From positions 63,179,361 through 63,243,360 of the forward strand of contig NW_023605194.1 of assembly GCF_014898055.3 (NCBI RefSeq): a stretch of 64,000 nt of DNA, given 5' to 3'. Position numbers and translations under genes: made by a program. The stretch comes from Talpa occidentalis (taxonomy: Eukaryota > Chordata > Mammalia > Eulipotyphla > Talpidae). The notes under the pieces were generated by a model, which did no database searches, was not told the origin of the DNA, and saw nothing but the letters and a program-made list of their open reading frames with translations. This document shows, piece by piece, positions 12,490 to 24,999 of the stretch; the stretch's first letter is position 1, and each line of letters starts with the position of its first letter.

Positions 12490-12639
12490 CCACATTGCAA
12501 ATTTTAATCACAATACCAGGATATAGCATTCTAGGAATGACTGTATACTCTGGGCTACTTTTTAAAACAAACAAAAAACCTCTACTGCCACACAGCAGGA
12601 AGGTAACAATTAAATGTCAGGTCAGGTGATGTACCTTTC

Positions 12640-13110
12640 CCATTTGTGGTAAGGAGGGCAGTGAGAACTCAGTCATGTCACTAAGCACCATCTATTGCAC
12701 AAGTACAACTAACCATTTTCAGTTGCCTTCTGTATCTCACAAGGTTCAAAGAGCAAACAGGAACACCAGGAAACGCGCACCTCAGGTCCTTGAATGCTGT
12801 CATTTTGTTATAATGCTGATTCTCGACAGGGTCTACTGTCTGTGTGGAGTTTGCACCTTCTCCCCATGTCTTGGTGGATTTTTCTCTGGGTATCCTGGCT
12901 TCCTTCCACATCGTGAAAATGTGTACGTGAGGGTGACTGGAGTGTCTAATTGTCCCAGTCCCACAGAAGGGGTGTGAGTGTACCCTGTGATGCACCATGT
13001 GAGTACCCTGTGGATGTGGGTTCCCACATTCATCCTGAGCTGCCTGGATAGGCCGCCTTCTTCTAAGACCCTGAACTGGAATAAATGGGTTGGAAAATAA
13101 AGGAATGCAA
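12640..13110 (+). repeat. Ancient interspersed repeat, family not assigned
   Basis: The 'tgtgtggagtttgcacctt' to 'ctggaataaatgggttgga' portion has the look of a repeat tail seen in many vertebrates (LINE- or SINE-derived). Recognition is by memory of the pattern; I cannot name the family. Confidence 0.45.
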
Positions 13111-14022
13111 ATTATTGTTTAATATTAGAAGTATTTGGGTCTTTCTTTAGAAGTTAGGCAATGTTTTTGTGACTAGAAAAAGGCTGCAGGAATTTCATTC
13201 TTGTTTATATCCATCAACCTGCAACAAAATCGTTTTTGTTGTACCATGTCCCTTAAATTGAAAGTTTCCAAAAAACTTTTGACCATGTAAGTGTGAGGGG
13301 TACTGACTTACACAGACCATGTTATGTCACTACAGGAGCTGGTTGTCATCTCTGTCATGAAGGGGAAGATGGATGTGAAGGAGGGGGCACCAAGGACAAG
13401 GTGGAATTCACAAGTCAGAGCACACAAGCTGAAACTCACTTCACTTCAGTCCTCCTTGTTGGTGTGTGTGTGTGTGTAGAGGTGGGGGCGTGGAGAGGAG
13501 GTTGGTGCTAGGACTTTCTCAGAGAGCTAAACATACACTTAGCCCAGGAGTCAGAGAAGTTAAAGGAGTCGGGGCCAGGTGGGGCAGTTCCAAGGCAATG
13601 CACATCAAGTAGAAAAAGGAGTGACAGGTTCCGACCCCACAAAACTCACAAAAGAATCTCTTTCTTAGCCCCACTCCCCAACCTGAAATACATAGAGAAT
13701 TCTGGATCACACCCTTTGAAGCTTAGGTAGACTGCAGCAGCATGAAATTATCACTCCTAGTTTTTTTGTAGCAGCCCATGTGGCCTATTTCTTGGGATGC
13801 CCCAACAAGAGCAAGAGATTAGAAGTCTTAGTGTTCCTGATGAGATTGTATGACGCAGAAGAGTTTGGCTGCTTCTTCCTTGCACAGAAGTGGAGCAAGT
13901 CCTACTCTTTTCCTCTCTCATTGTTACCAACATACCAAACCACTTTACTCATCTTTAAGAACCCTCCCCCTCCTTTTCTCTCCTGTGACAGGTGAGAAAA
14001 TTTCAAAGTCAACATTATATTT
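13111..14022. other. Non-coding intergenic stretch
   Basis: Contains a short (TG)n near 13460; otherwise nothing recognised. Confidence 0.5.
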
Positions 14023-14269
14023 TTTAAAGGTTTTATTTACTTTTGCACAGAAGACTTGGGGTGTAGGCCTGAGGTGTGGGTGGCAGGCACATTCACCAGA
14101 GACAGAGTTGGGAGCAGAACAGGAGGAGCTACTGAAATACACTGCTGAGGGAGCAGCCAGGGAGACAGAGAGGTCTGCTACGCCATGTAGGTCACCTCCC
14201 TGGCTGGGGCTGGAATTCAGGCCCTAGTGTGATAGCTGAGACTTAACCTCTAGGCCACCGAGTACCCCC
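14023..14269 (-). mobile_element. tRNA-Glu SINE (diverged)
   Basis: Reversed, several small changes; head ends in CACCGAGTACCCC. Confidence 0.8.
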
Positions 14270-15289
14270 GAAATCAATTATTAAGACATTATTAAGAACC
14301 ATTATGAAGATCTCAAATCTGTTCCATTTTTCCAGAATAAAGCTTGGAGTTTTTTTTTTTTTCATAAAGTGATCAAAATGTAAACATTAAAAAGGCACAT
14401 TGCCACTAACAAACCCCAGGTGATAAAAATATAAAACTTTAACAAATATATAGTCAACACTCAGAAGGAAGACTGGAGGCTACATAGCTTGGGCCCACAC
14501 TTGTCCTATCATCTCTTTTGCCATATGAAGGTTCAGGAACCCCTGCCCAACTCTGGCTTCATTCATATGAGCTCTGAAGTGAAGGAGTGGAGGCAGGAGG
14601 GCCTACTCATCTCTCTTAGGGCCTAGTACTCAGCCGGCTTCTTCCCACCCATCCAACCATATGGTTTTGAAACAGAAGCTATGGTGGGAAGGAATTATTT
14701 TAACCATATTGCCTTGAGTGAGATAAGAGTGCTCAGATGCAGATCAAGAGAAACTAGAGTTTTACTATTTTTTTTTATTCCCCCTCTTAATGTTTTCCTC
14801 CTCAGGCCACCGAGGGTCACTCAAGAAATGCACCGGGTGTGTTCAAGGCAGAGGGCAAGCAGTTTTAATTGGGTTTTTGCTGGAAGTAAAAGGTTAGACA
14901 GGGCAAACAGGTTTAGACTGACTAACTGGGATAATTTCAGTGGGCTCCGGAGCACTGATCATGATATCTGGTCCTGGGGGAATTAAAACGGAGCCTCCAA
15001 AAAAAATAATGGTTTATAATTATTAACCCTGGAACAAGAAAATCTGCTTCAATGCCTCAGGAGTAGCCATTTCCAAGTATCTGCTAATGGTGCTCTGTGA
15101 CTGAACCCCTGCCTTCACGAGCCACCGCCGGAGACCTTGAGCTTTCTCAGCCCACGTGATAATCGCAAACTCAAGAGTAACTTCAGTCAACCCGCTTATC
15201 CCTCCCTAAACATCAGAAGTGCCTTTATCGTCTCTGGTGTTTTCGGCTTCTTCGGCAGGAAATGGATATTATTTTCCTCTCACTCTGGT
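14270..15289. other. Flank upstream of the HNRNPF CpG island
   Basis: No repeat or gene recognised; GC rises towards the island. Confidence 0.5.
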
Positions 15290-17320
15290 CTTCAGGCCAG
15301 GCGTCCAGTGCGCTCGCCGTGGGGCGCCTCCGTCAGGCGGCTCCCCGGGGCTCCCGCGCGCCCAGCACGGCCCCCGGCGCCCTTCCCTCCCCTCCCCCCC
15401 AGCGGCCAGCGAGCAAACAGCTCCGCTCCGCGCCCCCGCCCTGCGCCCCACCAGACCAGCTTCCGCCCCAGCCCGCCCCGCGGCCCGCCGGCCAATCCCC
15501 GGCTCCGCTCGGGGTGCGACACAATGGCGCCTCCGAGGCCCCGCCCCCGGACGGTCGCCGCGGAGGCCCCGCCCCGCCACGGTCTTTGCGTCCTTCCGGC
15601 TTCGTCGTGGAAGAAGAACTGCGCGGCGTCTTCCTAGAAAAGAAGGTGGGGTTCGGCACAGGGACAGGCCCGCGGTTACGCCGGCGGCGGGTAGTGGGGG
15701 GGAGGGAAACGGGCTCCCGGGGCTGCCGTTCCTGAGTGCTGGGGCGCTGGACCGAGCTGGGGTGGGCACGCCGTGAGCGAAAGGGCTTCCGGAAGCGCCG
15801 CGTGCGCTCGACGGGCGGGAGTCGTGGCCTTGGGCCCGCCGCGAGCCTGGCCCCGCCCAGGGCTCGCTGCCAGGGGTTCCCATGGTGATGGTAAACAAGC
15901 CTCAACTGCCTCCGCTACAACTGCCAAGTCCCCCCGCGTTCCACCCTCCTTTAGGTGCGCAGAGGGACAACCGAGGTGCCGGATGTGAAGAAGAGCGGGA
16001 GCGGGAGCACTCCGAGCCCGAGGTGAGGGGCGGGACGAGTGGGACGGGCGGCGGGGCTGAGGCCCGTATATCCGGGACTGGGCCCGTTGGGGGTGGGGAC
16101 CGCGGGGCTGAGTTGAGTGGGGGCGGGGGGTGTCCAAGGAGTCGAGGTCTGCGGTCAAAAGCCGATTCGGGCCTGGGCCCATGGGGGGTGGGTGCCGCTG
16201 GGCTAGGATTTAGGGGCGGGGGAGGTAGGCCTGAGGTCGAGGGCGGGGGTTTGGACTGCGGGCCTGAGAATTGGGGTGGGGGGAGGCAGGGCCGGCGGCG
16301 AGTGAGGGAAGGAGTGCCTCAGGTCGACTCCCGGGGGCGCGGAGCCGGGTGGGGGTCCCGGCGACGGCCTGAGAGGGGGTTAATTTAAAAGTGAAAGCTC
16401 TACTTTCACGTGGCTGAACGCGGCCCGGAGTTGCACAAGACTGGTCGGGAGCTGACTCCTCCCCCCTCCCACGTTCCCGCTCTTCTAGCCTCCAGTTTCG
16501 GTCTCTGCGGCCTTTTCTTCCTCTCGGCCGCGGCGTGCGTGTGCCCTGAGCGCCGTCTGCGTTCGCCTCCGGCCCCTAGAGGTATTGTGCCTGCATTTTG
16601 GGTGAGCTCGTGGTCCTTAGCTGCCTTTGCCTGGTTCCTCGCTAATGCTGAGCGGACTTTCATCGGCTGTTTCTTTTTCCTTGTCCTTTCCTCTTTGTGT
16701 CTTTGAGTATATTTTTCGCTGATGGCTGACTGTCTCCAAGAAACTTCTGGAGGCGGCCGCGCTCGCGCAGCGCCCGCTGCCACCCGTGTTCGCGCGTGGC
16801 TCACGGAAGGCGGCGCGGGGCCGCCCGGGTGACGCGCGCGAGCCGCAGGGCCCCCACCGGCCCGCGCTGCCCCACCCCTCCCCCACCCGCCCTGCTCCGT
16901 TGTGGAAGCGGTTGGGAGGCCACAGGCCCGTCCCTGTTGGTCTGGGCCCTGGTGGGGCTCTCGGAGATCCGCGCCCGGCGATCCTCAGGCCCAGGGGAAC
17001 CTGCCCCCCCCGCCCCCTCCCCTGGCGTCTTGTGGGACCCGGCCGGCCTCCCACGTGAGGTCCCTCGCGGCTTCCCCGCAGGCCCGCGGACCAACGAACG
17101 TGCCTTCGCCCGTAGTTTTCACAACTATTTGTGGGCCGCCGGGTGCACCTGCCCGCCCGCCCCTGTGGGTCGGGTGCGTGGCGGGAAAAGAACTCGCGGC
17201 GGTCGCGCGGGAAGGGGTAGTTACCGTGCGGCCGCCGCCGCTGCTTCCCGGAACCGGGCGGGTGCCAGGGCTGAGCCTGAGGTTAGGGGCGGGCCTCGGG
17301 TGTGCGGATCCCGGTAAAGC
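15290..17320 (+). promoter_or_regulatory. HNRNPF: CpG island, probable main HNRNPF promoter
   Basis: About 2 kb of very GC- and CpG-rich DNA with several GC boxes (GGGCGGG/CCCCGCCC) and an ETS-type CTTCCGG at about 15594. A first exon may end at the donor agaag|gtgggg (15645). A second possible exon, 15955-16022, has acceptor ctttag and donor gag|gtgagg. No TATA box is evident, as expected for a housekeeping promoter. All long ORFs here are GC artefacts. The direction is inferred from the downstream gene. Confidence 0.75.
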
Positions 17321-17414
17321 CTGCAGAGTTTTGAAAACTGCAAGTAAATTTTAGCGCCGGACATCGTGGAAACTACCGAGCTTAATATTCTCACTTATTT
17401 TCAGTCGTGTTTTT

Positions 17415-17735
17415 TTTTTTTTTAAAGGAAGGATACTTTTTTTTTTTTTTAAGATTTATTTATTTATTTGTTTGTTTGTTTATTTATACGAGCACTGGGT
17501 ACAGTCAGAAGCGTGGGAGGGTGAGAGAATTCACCAGAGCCAGAGTGGGGAGCAGAGCAGGCAGAAGGACCGAAGTACACTGCTGAGGGGAGCAGCGGGC
17601 GGCAGGAGAGGTCTGCGCACCATGTGGGACCCTCCTCCAGTGGCCGGGGAGCAACTGGGGATTGAACCGGCGCTGCAGAGGCTGCAGGCAGCTTCGCAAC
17701 CCAGCGCTCAACCGCTGCGCCACCGGGGAGGCCCT
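17415..17735 (-). mobile_element. tRNA-Glu SINE (type 2)
   Basis: Flanking repeat TCAGTCGTGTTTTT (17401-17414 and about 17736-17749); lies just downstream of the CpG island. Confidence 0.93.
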
Positions 17736-17881
17736 CAGTCGTGTTTTTGAAAGCTAACGATTTGCTTCTGAATTTCTAGTAAGACTGAAAATACCTTTGG
17801 TTCTCCGGTTAGAATTTCTCAGTGAAAAATGTTTTCAGTGCCAAGTCTAGACACACTTCTTGGATTTCTTTCTTTCTTTCT

Positions 17882-18117
17882 TTTTTTTTTTTTTTATGCA
17901 TACAAGAACTGGGGTACAGGCCAGAGGCGTGGGGGGGGGTGAAAGGATTCGCCAGAGCCAGAGCGGGAACACAACAGGCAGACTGACTGAAATACACTGC
18001 TGAGGGGACGCGGGCCAGACGGGAGAGGTCTGTTGCACCATGTGGGTAGCTCCCTGGCAGAGGCTGCAGACAACTTCACAGTGCTGTGCTTAACCCCTTG
18101 TGCCACCAGGGAGGCCC
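17882..18117 (-). mobile_element. tRNA-Glu SINE (type 1)
   Basis: Reversed copy with a shortened head region. Confidence 0.88.
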
Positions 18118-19089
18118 TGATTTCAAGTCGATTTAGTCTGCTTTTAATGAATATTGGAAGGGATATTACTGATGTTAAATAGGTTTTCATTCTTTTCCTT
18201 GGGGATGTTTCTGTAAATTGATTAGATTATTTTCATGTGATGATCTCTTTATTCTTAGTCTTTTCTACTGAGTAACATCTGGGCTGGTATTCAGACTCAG
18301 AAAAACTACTTTGACCCTTAATGGGTTCAGTCTCAAGGCTAGATTAATTAACACGTTTTCTAATCACGAACTCATGACCACGTTAAATGGGGTATGCAGT
18401 TCATTTCAATTGTACCAGCTACATTGCAAGTGCGGTGTCCATCTTATACAGTGACAATCTATTTAAAAAAACTCTAAAGATTTTCCTTTTTTGAATAAAT
18501 CAGGTGTGTGTCTAGAAGACAACACACACTTGGGGCTTTTCTTATTGCATTCCCGTGGTGGATTGAACTCTGTCCTGTAGATTTCCTATAAAATGGTAGT
18601 TAGCTTTAAGGGCTGTCCTGCTTCTGTTGAGACATTTTGGGGAAAAATACTTTATTTGCAGGTGTTGTCTACTCCTGCCTGAAGCATGTATCAATATTGG
18701 TTGGTGTTGGCCTTTTGTGATAGCAGCCATTGATGGTTCATTGTTTCATTAATGCTTCCAAATTAGTGATATTTTAGTTAAATATTCCTTCTCATTTTTA
18801 GCAAAGAATACTTTTGGAGAGAGTAAATTTTCTGCATTAATTCTTTGATTACTCTAAGATGTACTTTACAAGAGACAGGCTGTTATTTTGTTTTTTTTGT
18901 TTACCAATATTCAGTGTAATTATTTATTTGCCAAAAACAGCCAGCAATTTTTCTGGTATGGATACCATGGTATCTGGTACCTATGGATGGTCATGGATTT
19001 TTAATTTATATGATGTGTTTTAATCCACTGTAGCTTTTATTCTCTTTTATGGCTTAAATTACCCAATTTTTGGCCAAGAGGCAGCCATT

Positions 19090-19720
19090 TAAATTGGTTC
19101 CTGTCTTTTTTTTAATACAACCTGTGTGGTCTTTGATGGTTTTCTTGGTTTAAAGAATGATACTTCATTAAGTTCATCCACCACAGTTTATTAAGCTGGA
19201 CCCCTAGTCATGGAGAATTAGGTTGCTTCTAGTCTCATTAGAAATGGTGCTGCAATGGGTAGTCTTTGCAGAACTTTTTTCTTTTTTCTTTTTTTTTGTG
19301 AGAGGGTTTGAGCCATTTTATATTTTCACAAACAGCATTTAAGGGAGCTTGCTTATTTTACAGCTTTGCAAGAAAGTATATTGTTAAGCTTGTATTTTAA
19401 ATGTTAACTATTTTAAATGTTAACTTAAAATTTTATTTCAAGTGGATGATGTTAAACATCTTTTTGTGTTTGAGGGCTTCCCCTTTTTGTTAACTGTTCA
19501 TACACATGCCTCTAGCCCATTTCTTTTGGATTGTTAGTTTTTTTCCCTCTATTTTTAGAGGTTCTTTATATGTTAAGTATATTAATAGAAGAAATTGTGC
19601 AAATATATTCATTTTTATCATTAGTATTTTTGCCTCGCTTAGTGTTTTTAGAGATTGGGGTTTTTGTTGTTCTGTTATTTATGTAATCACATTTTTCATT
19701 GTTTTCCCATATTCTGGATT
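19090..19720 (-). mobile_element. Old LINE-1 relic
   Basis: 'ccaccacagtttattaagc' and 'atggtgctgcaatgggtag' are typical of the 3' region of ancient L1 elements read on the - strand. Heavily decayed. Confidence 0.5.
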
Positions 19721-22489
19721 TTGAGAAAAATTTTCCCTACTCCCATTTTATGGAGGAATTCACCTACTTTGCGTTCCTTCTGTTATTTAGGATCTTAGCA
19801 TCTCAAAAAGAGCAATGAAAAATTCTTAGTTAACTCATACTTGGCCTTCATTAATATGTCATAGTGACAAATTGCAATGGTTGAGTTTGATTGAAATGAA
19901 CTACATTTGTTCCAGGAATGCCAACTTGATCATGAGGTAATGCTTTTTGTATATTGCTGTATATTTGGTTGGCAACTCTTTGTTTAGGAGTTTTTCATCT
20001 AAGTTCATTAGATTAGTCTATTCTAGATGTGAAATTAGTCAAATTAGTCTGGATGCTTGATAAACTAATTCTAAAACTTGGAAATGTTAAGTCAGATCCA
20101 TCTAGTGCTCAGTGGCTGCCACGTGTTTGTCCTTTGTACGGACCTTTTTTTTTTTCCCCCAGAAGTTGTTTTCTGTATTTCAAATTAGTTTTAACATGTG
20201 CTTGATTTGTGTCTTTTTAAAACAGCTGTTGGGAGCCACAGAACCAAATTTATCTTAAGCCAGGAAAATGTCCTATTGTGTTTTCTTGCCTCCATTTATG
20301 TCTTCTGGAATTTCTATCATTCACACGTTATCTCTCCTTTCTTATCTCTCCGGTCTTATGCCTTCCAAATTTTGTATCTTTTCCCCTTACTGTTCCTTTT
20401 TTTCGGTTTTGAGATACTTCTTTGGGGGCTCTTTAGGTAACTATCCTTTCATTACTCTTTATAAATTACTCAAGACTCTACTTTTAGTATCAGAATTTTT
20501 TTTTAATTGCAGTAACATTGGTTTATAACACAGTAAGTTGTTTATTCTGTGATTATCTGAAAGTTGTTTTTTGTTAAAACCTTTACCATTTAGTACTTCT
20601 TGTTCCCTGAACATTGCCTGCTGTCTGATGATAATTATTCTCACTGGGTGCTAGAGCCCCTCTCATGGACACCATCAAGTTCCTTTCCTATTTGTTACTG
20701 TTCTCTACTCCTGCGGGGGCAGTGTGCTGTGCTGTGCTCCTTTGAGCAAAGGAGCTACTTACTCTATGGTAATCTCCAGCTCTCCAGCCCCGGGAAAAAG
20801 TCCCATCCCCTCAAGGCCCCTCAGGGATACCTTCTTGAGAGGGGACTGTGGGCTTATACTGTACAGTATCCATAGAGACCTTGCCTAACCCACAGGTCTC
20901 CTGAAGCCTGCTCCAGGGTATTGACTGTCTACCCAGGGACCACAGGGAGCAGCTTATAGGAGGTGCTAAGGAGATTCTCAGTAGCAATTTTATCTTACTA
21001 GCAGGCCTCCCTCCCCCTTCTTATAATGGGGAATTTCTACCAATTAACCATGACAAAAACATGCCCTTCTGTCAAGAGCAGATTTTATCTTTAGTCTTAT
21101 AGTAGTGTTTCTTTTTGTGGAAATCTCACCATATATATGTGTATATACATTTTACTATTGTAACTTCAGATCTTGATTCTTAAGTCACCTGCAAAATGCA
21201 ATCAACAGAGCAAAGGTTGCTTGTTCTATGTTGAGTAAAAATTTGTTCTTTTTGTTAATTTCAGTACAAACATTGCACATTCAATACAAGTATATTGTTT
21301 ACCTTATTACATTACACTATTTTTGCTTTTTTAATTAACCCTTTTTAGAAATGAAACACGGGAGGACACCAGTGTAGTATTGCCTCGAACTCAAACACAT
21401 TAAGTATACTAAAGGGCCCAATAGTGAAAACAATGGGAAGTAACTTTCCTGTTGCTTATACATCATGACATAACTCCTTTGATGGATAAATGTAGTGTAG
21501 CAATAAACATTTAAAAAGTTAATGTATTTAATGATTTCTTTACATTTCCTTTATATACTAGCTATTCAGTAGCTTTGTGTGAACTTGGCATGTTGTACAA
21601 AGTAGGTCAGATTTCTCACAGTTCAGATGCATGGGCCCCCTGAAAATTGAGGTACAGCTGTGTGTGTAGGGGGGTGTGCCCTTTTTTTTTTTTTTTTTTT
21701 TTTGAAGAAATTGTCCAGATCTGCATTTATTTCTTGATACCAAAATGTTTAAAAGCCACTAAATTGAGATTTTAGAAAATTGTTGCTGGATTAGAAGAGA
21801 TTTTTGGGTTTTGAAATAGACCAGGGAGACAGCCATAATACGTTTCTGGGCTCTGTTCACGTAGTGTCTTGCAATAGGGAATTGCTTCTTCCCCAGAGAC
21901 ATCTGTGCTCAAGAGGAAAACAGACAAGAGCAGCAGGAACAATACCTAAGCTCATCTGTGAATTTAATAAAAACAATATAAAGTTTAAAAGAACTTACCA
22001 CAAAATAAAAAATATTTACACAAAACTGATAAAGGACTGCCTTTAAAAAAATACAAAGTTGGAACAGGCAGTCAGGGGACATAGTAATGTACAAAGGAAA
22101 AAACAGACTAGTATGGGCTTCTGTCTACTATTTTTAAATAAATTTACTGATTTACCGAGGACAGAGTTTTGCATTTGCACACTTCTCTCCTGCTTGTAGT
22201 CTGTTTAAATGTGACTTCCTCAGAACCCCAATGAAGTTAATACCCGTTTTCTAGTATTTATTCATTTCAAAATTTGTTATACATTTGATTTCCCAGTCCA
22301 CTGTGTCTTGAACAGTGCCTGCATCTGTTCTTACCATTCATTTTTATAGAGAAGCTAGACTGTTGAAAAGAAAAAAGCAAAAAAAGCAAACACTTGTTTA
22401 AAAATGAACAATGTGTAAAATATATATAAATATTTAAAAATGCAACAGTTAAAAAAAGAAAAGCAAACTCAAATTACACCACATTCCAT
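19721..22489. other. HNRNPF intron, no clear feature
   Basis: AT-rich intronic sequence with a long T run at about 21681-21703; no gene recognised. Confidence 0.5.
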
Positions 22490-22720
22490 TTCAAAACAAT
22501 TAGTGACTTCCTACTGACCTTAGAATAAAGTCCAAAATATAGCAGCAGGCCTTCAAATGTCTACCTCTGCTCTCTTTCCTTGATCTCAGTCCTGGCTGGT
22601 AGGTATTTTCAGGTGCTTTCTTTCTCAGCACATGTAACATGCTCTTTCTGTCTTCTGTACCTGTTGTTCCTTCACAGAGCAGAAACCTTATTCTGACTGA
22701 TTAATTATTAACAGTTGCCT
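22490..22720 (+). mobile_element. Probable LINE-2 3' end relic
   Basis: 'ccttagaataaagtccaaa' followed by a pyrimidine-rich stretch resembles the L2 3' region. Weak, memory-based call. Confidence 0.4.
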
Positions 22721-23596
22721 CCCAGTACCAAGCCAAGAAGGCATATAAAAAACTACTTAGCAGTAACAAATACATTCACGTAAATGAGAAAATGAAAGCC
22801 AGTTAATATGAATTACAGTATTTTGTGAAGAGGGGTTTAAGAAGCAAAATAAATGCCTATGAAGCAGTCATGTTATCCATTTCTGTAGAAAATTCATTCC
22901 AAAAACTAGTTTTGTGGCTTTACTTTTCTTCAGAATACTATTTTGCTTTTCTTAAGAGCTTTCAAGTGTCTTTCCATGGGATGGCTGGATTTTGAATCCT
23001 GTCACTGTTTTAGTGATTACCATCATTGGAATTTTTTCTCTCCCTTCATAGATAATTTTGGAGCAAATTCCAAGTTTCACACCACTATGCTTTTATTTTT
23101 AAACATGTCTCAAAATTATTTCCTTTATTAAACATAACTATAATTCTATAAATGTTGCTTTAATATCAAATTTCTAGTCATTGTTCAACTATACCTCCGA
23201 ACTCATCAAATTTTACCAAATTTTACCAAATTTGAATCAAGATCCAAATAATGTTCCATGCATTATGACTGTCCATCACTAATGTATCTTAAATTTTGTT
23301 TCAGTAACTGCTCCTTATAGGAAATATTTTTGGGCTAGCCCATTTGCCCTTGTTGGTTACCCTTCACCATATTCTAGTCAAGTTTGGGCCTCTTAGATAT
23401 AATTTGGTGTTTTTCTCTCTAGTAAGAAAGATAATTTTTTAAAAATAATTTCATCACTAGGTGAGTCAAATGTACAAAAAACTATAATATAACATGTACC
23501 CATTATTCACCTTCAGTAATTACTAAATCATGGCCCATGGTTCCTTTGAACGCCTACGTCCTCCACTCAAATTACTAGGAAGATTCTAAAAAAAAT
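22721..23596. other. HNRNPF intron, no clear feature
   Basis: A short duplicated TTTACCAAA near 23212; nothing else recognised. Confidence 0.5.
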
Positions 23597-23774
23597 TTTT
23601 TTGGTGCAAAACTGGGGTATAGGCTAGAGGATGAAGGGGGTTGGTGAGAGGATTCACCAGAGACAGAATGGGGAGCAGAACACTACACTGCTAAGGGGAG
23701 CAGTGGGAGAGACTGGAGAGGTCTGCCCCATTTGCAGGCTGAGTTAACCCCTAGGTCACCACTAGGGAGGCCCT
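23597..23774 (-). mobile_element. tRNA-Glu SINE, internally deleted
   Basis: Reversed copy missing most of the tRNA-derived body. Confidence 0.8.
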
Positions 23775-23812
23775 AAACTTTTTTTTTTTTTTAATTAAAA
23801 ATATTTTTTTCT

Positions 23813-24112
23813 GGGGCCTCCCCGGTGGCGCAGCAGTTGAGCGCTGGGTTGTGAAGCTGCCTGCGGCCTCTGCGGCGCCGGTTCGATCCCCGGCTGCTCC
23901 CGGGCCACCAGAGGAGGGTCCCACATGGCGCGCAGACCTCTCCTGCCGCCCGCTGCTTCCCTCAGCAGTGTACTTCGGTCCTTCTGCCTGCTCTGCTCCC
24001 CACTCCGGCTCTGGTGAATCCTCTCACCCTCCCGTGCTTCTGACTGTACCCAGTGCATGTATAAACAAAACACACAAATAAATAAATAAATAAATAAAAC
24101 ATGCCTCTATTA
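23813..24112 (+). mobile_element. tRNA-Glu SINE (type 2) with extended tail
   Basis: Tail has (AAAT)n then ACATGCCTCTAT (24099-24110) and A run, shared with the copy in gag. Flanking repeat AAAATATTTTTTTCTG. Confidence 0.93.
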
Positions 24113-24301
24113 AAAAAAAAAAAATATTTTTTTCTGTGATTAGTACAGACCAAAATGCATTTTCACTATATGAAAACCAAACCGTTTAGTGACAACAGTT
24201 TGGCCAGTATCAGAGACACAGTGTAGAGGGTTCTCTTCTGGTACAGGTAAACTCTCCAAGGGCTTCCATTAAATAACATCTTAAAAGATTACAGCAGCCT
24301 G

Positions 24302-24540
24302 GGTCCTCCCCGGTGGCTCAAGGGTTGAGAGCAACCTATGAAGTTATTCGCAGCCACTGCAGCACAAGGTCCAGCCCCAGCCAGGGAGCTCCCCACATGG
24401 CCCAGCAGATCTCTCCTGACTGCCCACACTGCTCCCCTCAGCAGTGTATCTCAGTCTGCCTGTTCTGTTCCTTGCTCTGTCTCTGGTGAATCCTCTCACC
24501 CTCCCCTCGCTCTTGTATGCATAAATAAATCGTAAAAAAA
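24302..24540 (+). mobile_element. tRNA-Glu SINE (type 1)
   Basis: Flanking repeat close to TTACAGCAGCCT / TTCCAGCAGCCT. Confidence 0.9.
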
Positions 24541-24999
24541 AATTCCAGCAGCCTAATTATAACTGAAATTTTGTATAATTCTTTCAGAGAAAATAATTCA
24601 GTGACTGCTGACATTACTTCATTTGCCTAATTGTTTCCCAGTTTGTTCATTTGAATTAGGTTGCAGACAAGTTAATGTGAGTTTATTACGGAATCAGTGA
24701 AGGCAGGAAGGTGGGAACGGCCTTCTGAATGCTATGAAGATAGGTCAGATTTCCGTGTCTTAGTGTGAGGATTTCATACATTTGGAATGCTGAATTGTTA
24801 CAGGGCAACTTTGTTCAGGACATCCTTTCCCCCTAACAGGATTCTCAGGATATAAAATTAATTGCTTGGTAGGTATAAAGTTTAAGGACTTTAAAATTTT
24901 TATGCTATGCAAAATATTTAGGAGCCCATGGCCCAGTCTACAAACTGTCAGTAGGTACGATATATAGAAGGGTTCTGCCTTTGTCCGTTAGTTTCCCTT

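Noticed and set aside
15269..15905. Several long frames (up to 209 codons) on both strands in the first CpG island
   Set aside because: Low-complexity Arg/Pro/Gly translations in all frames at once, expected from GC-rich DNA without stops; no domain recognised.
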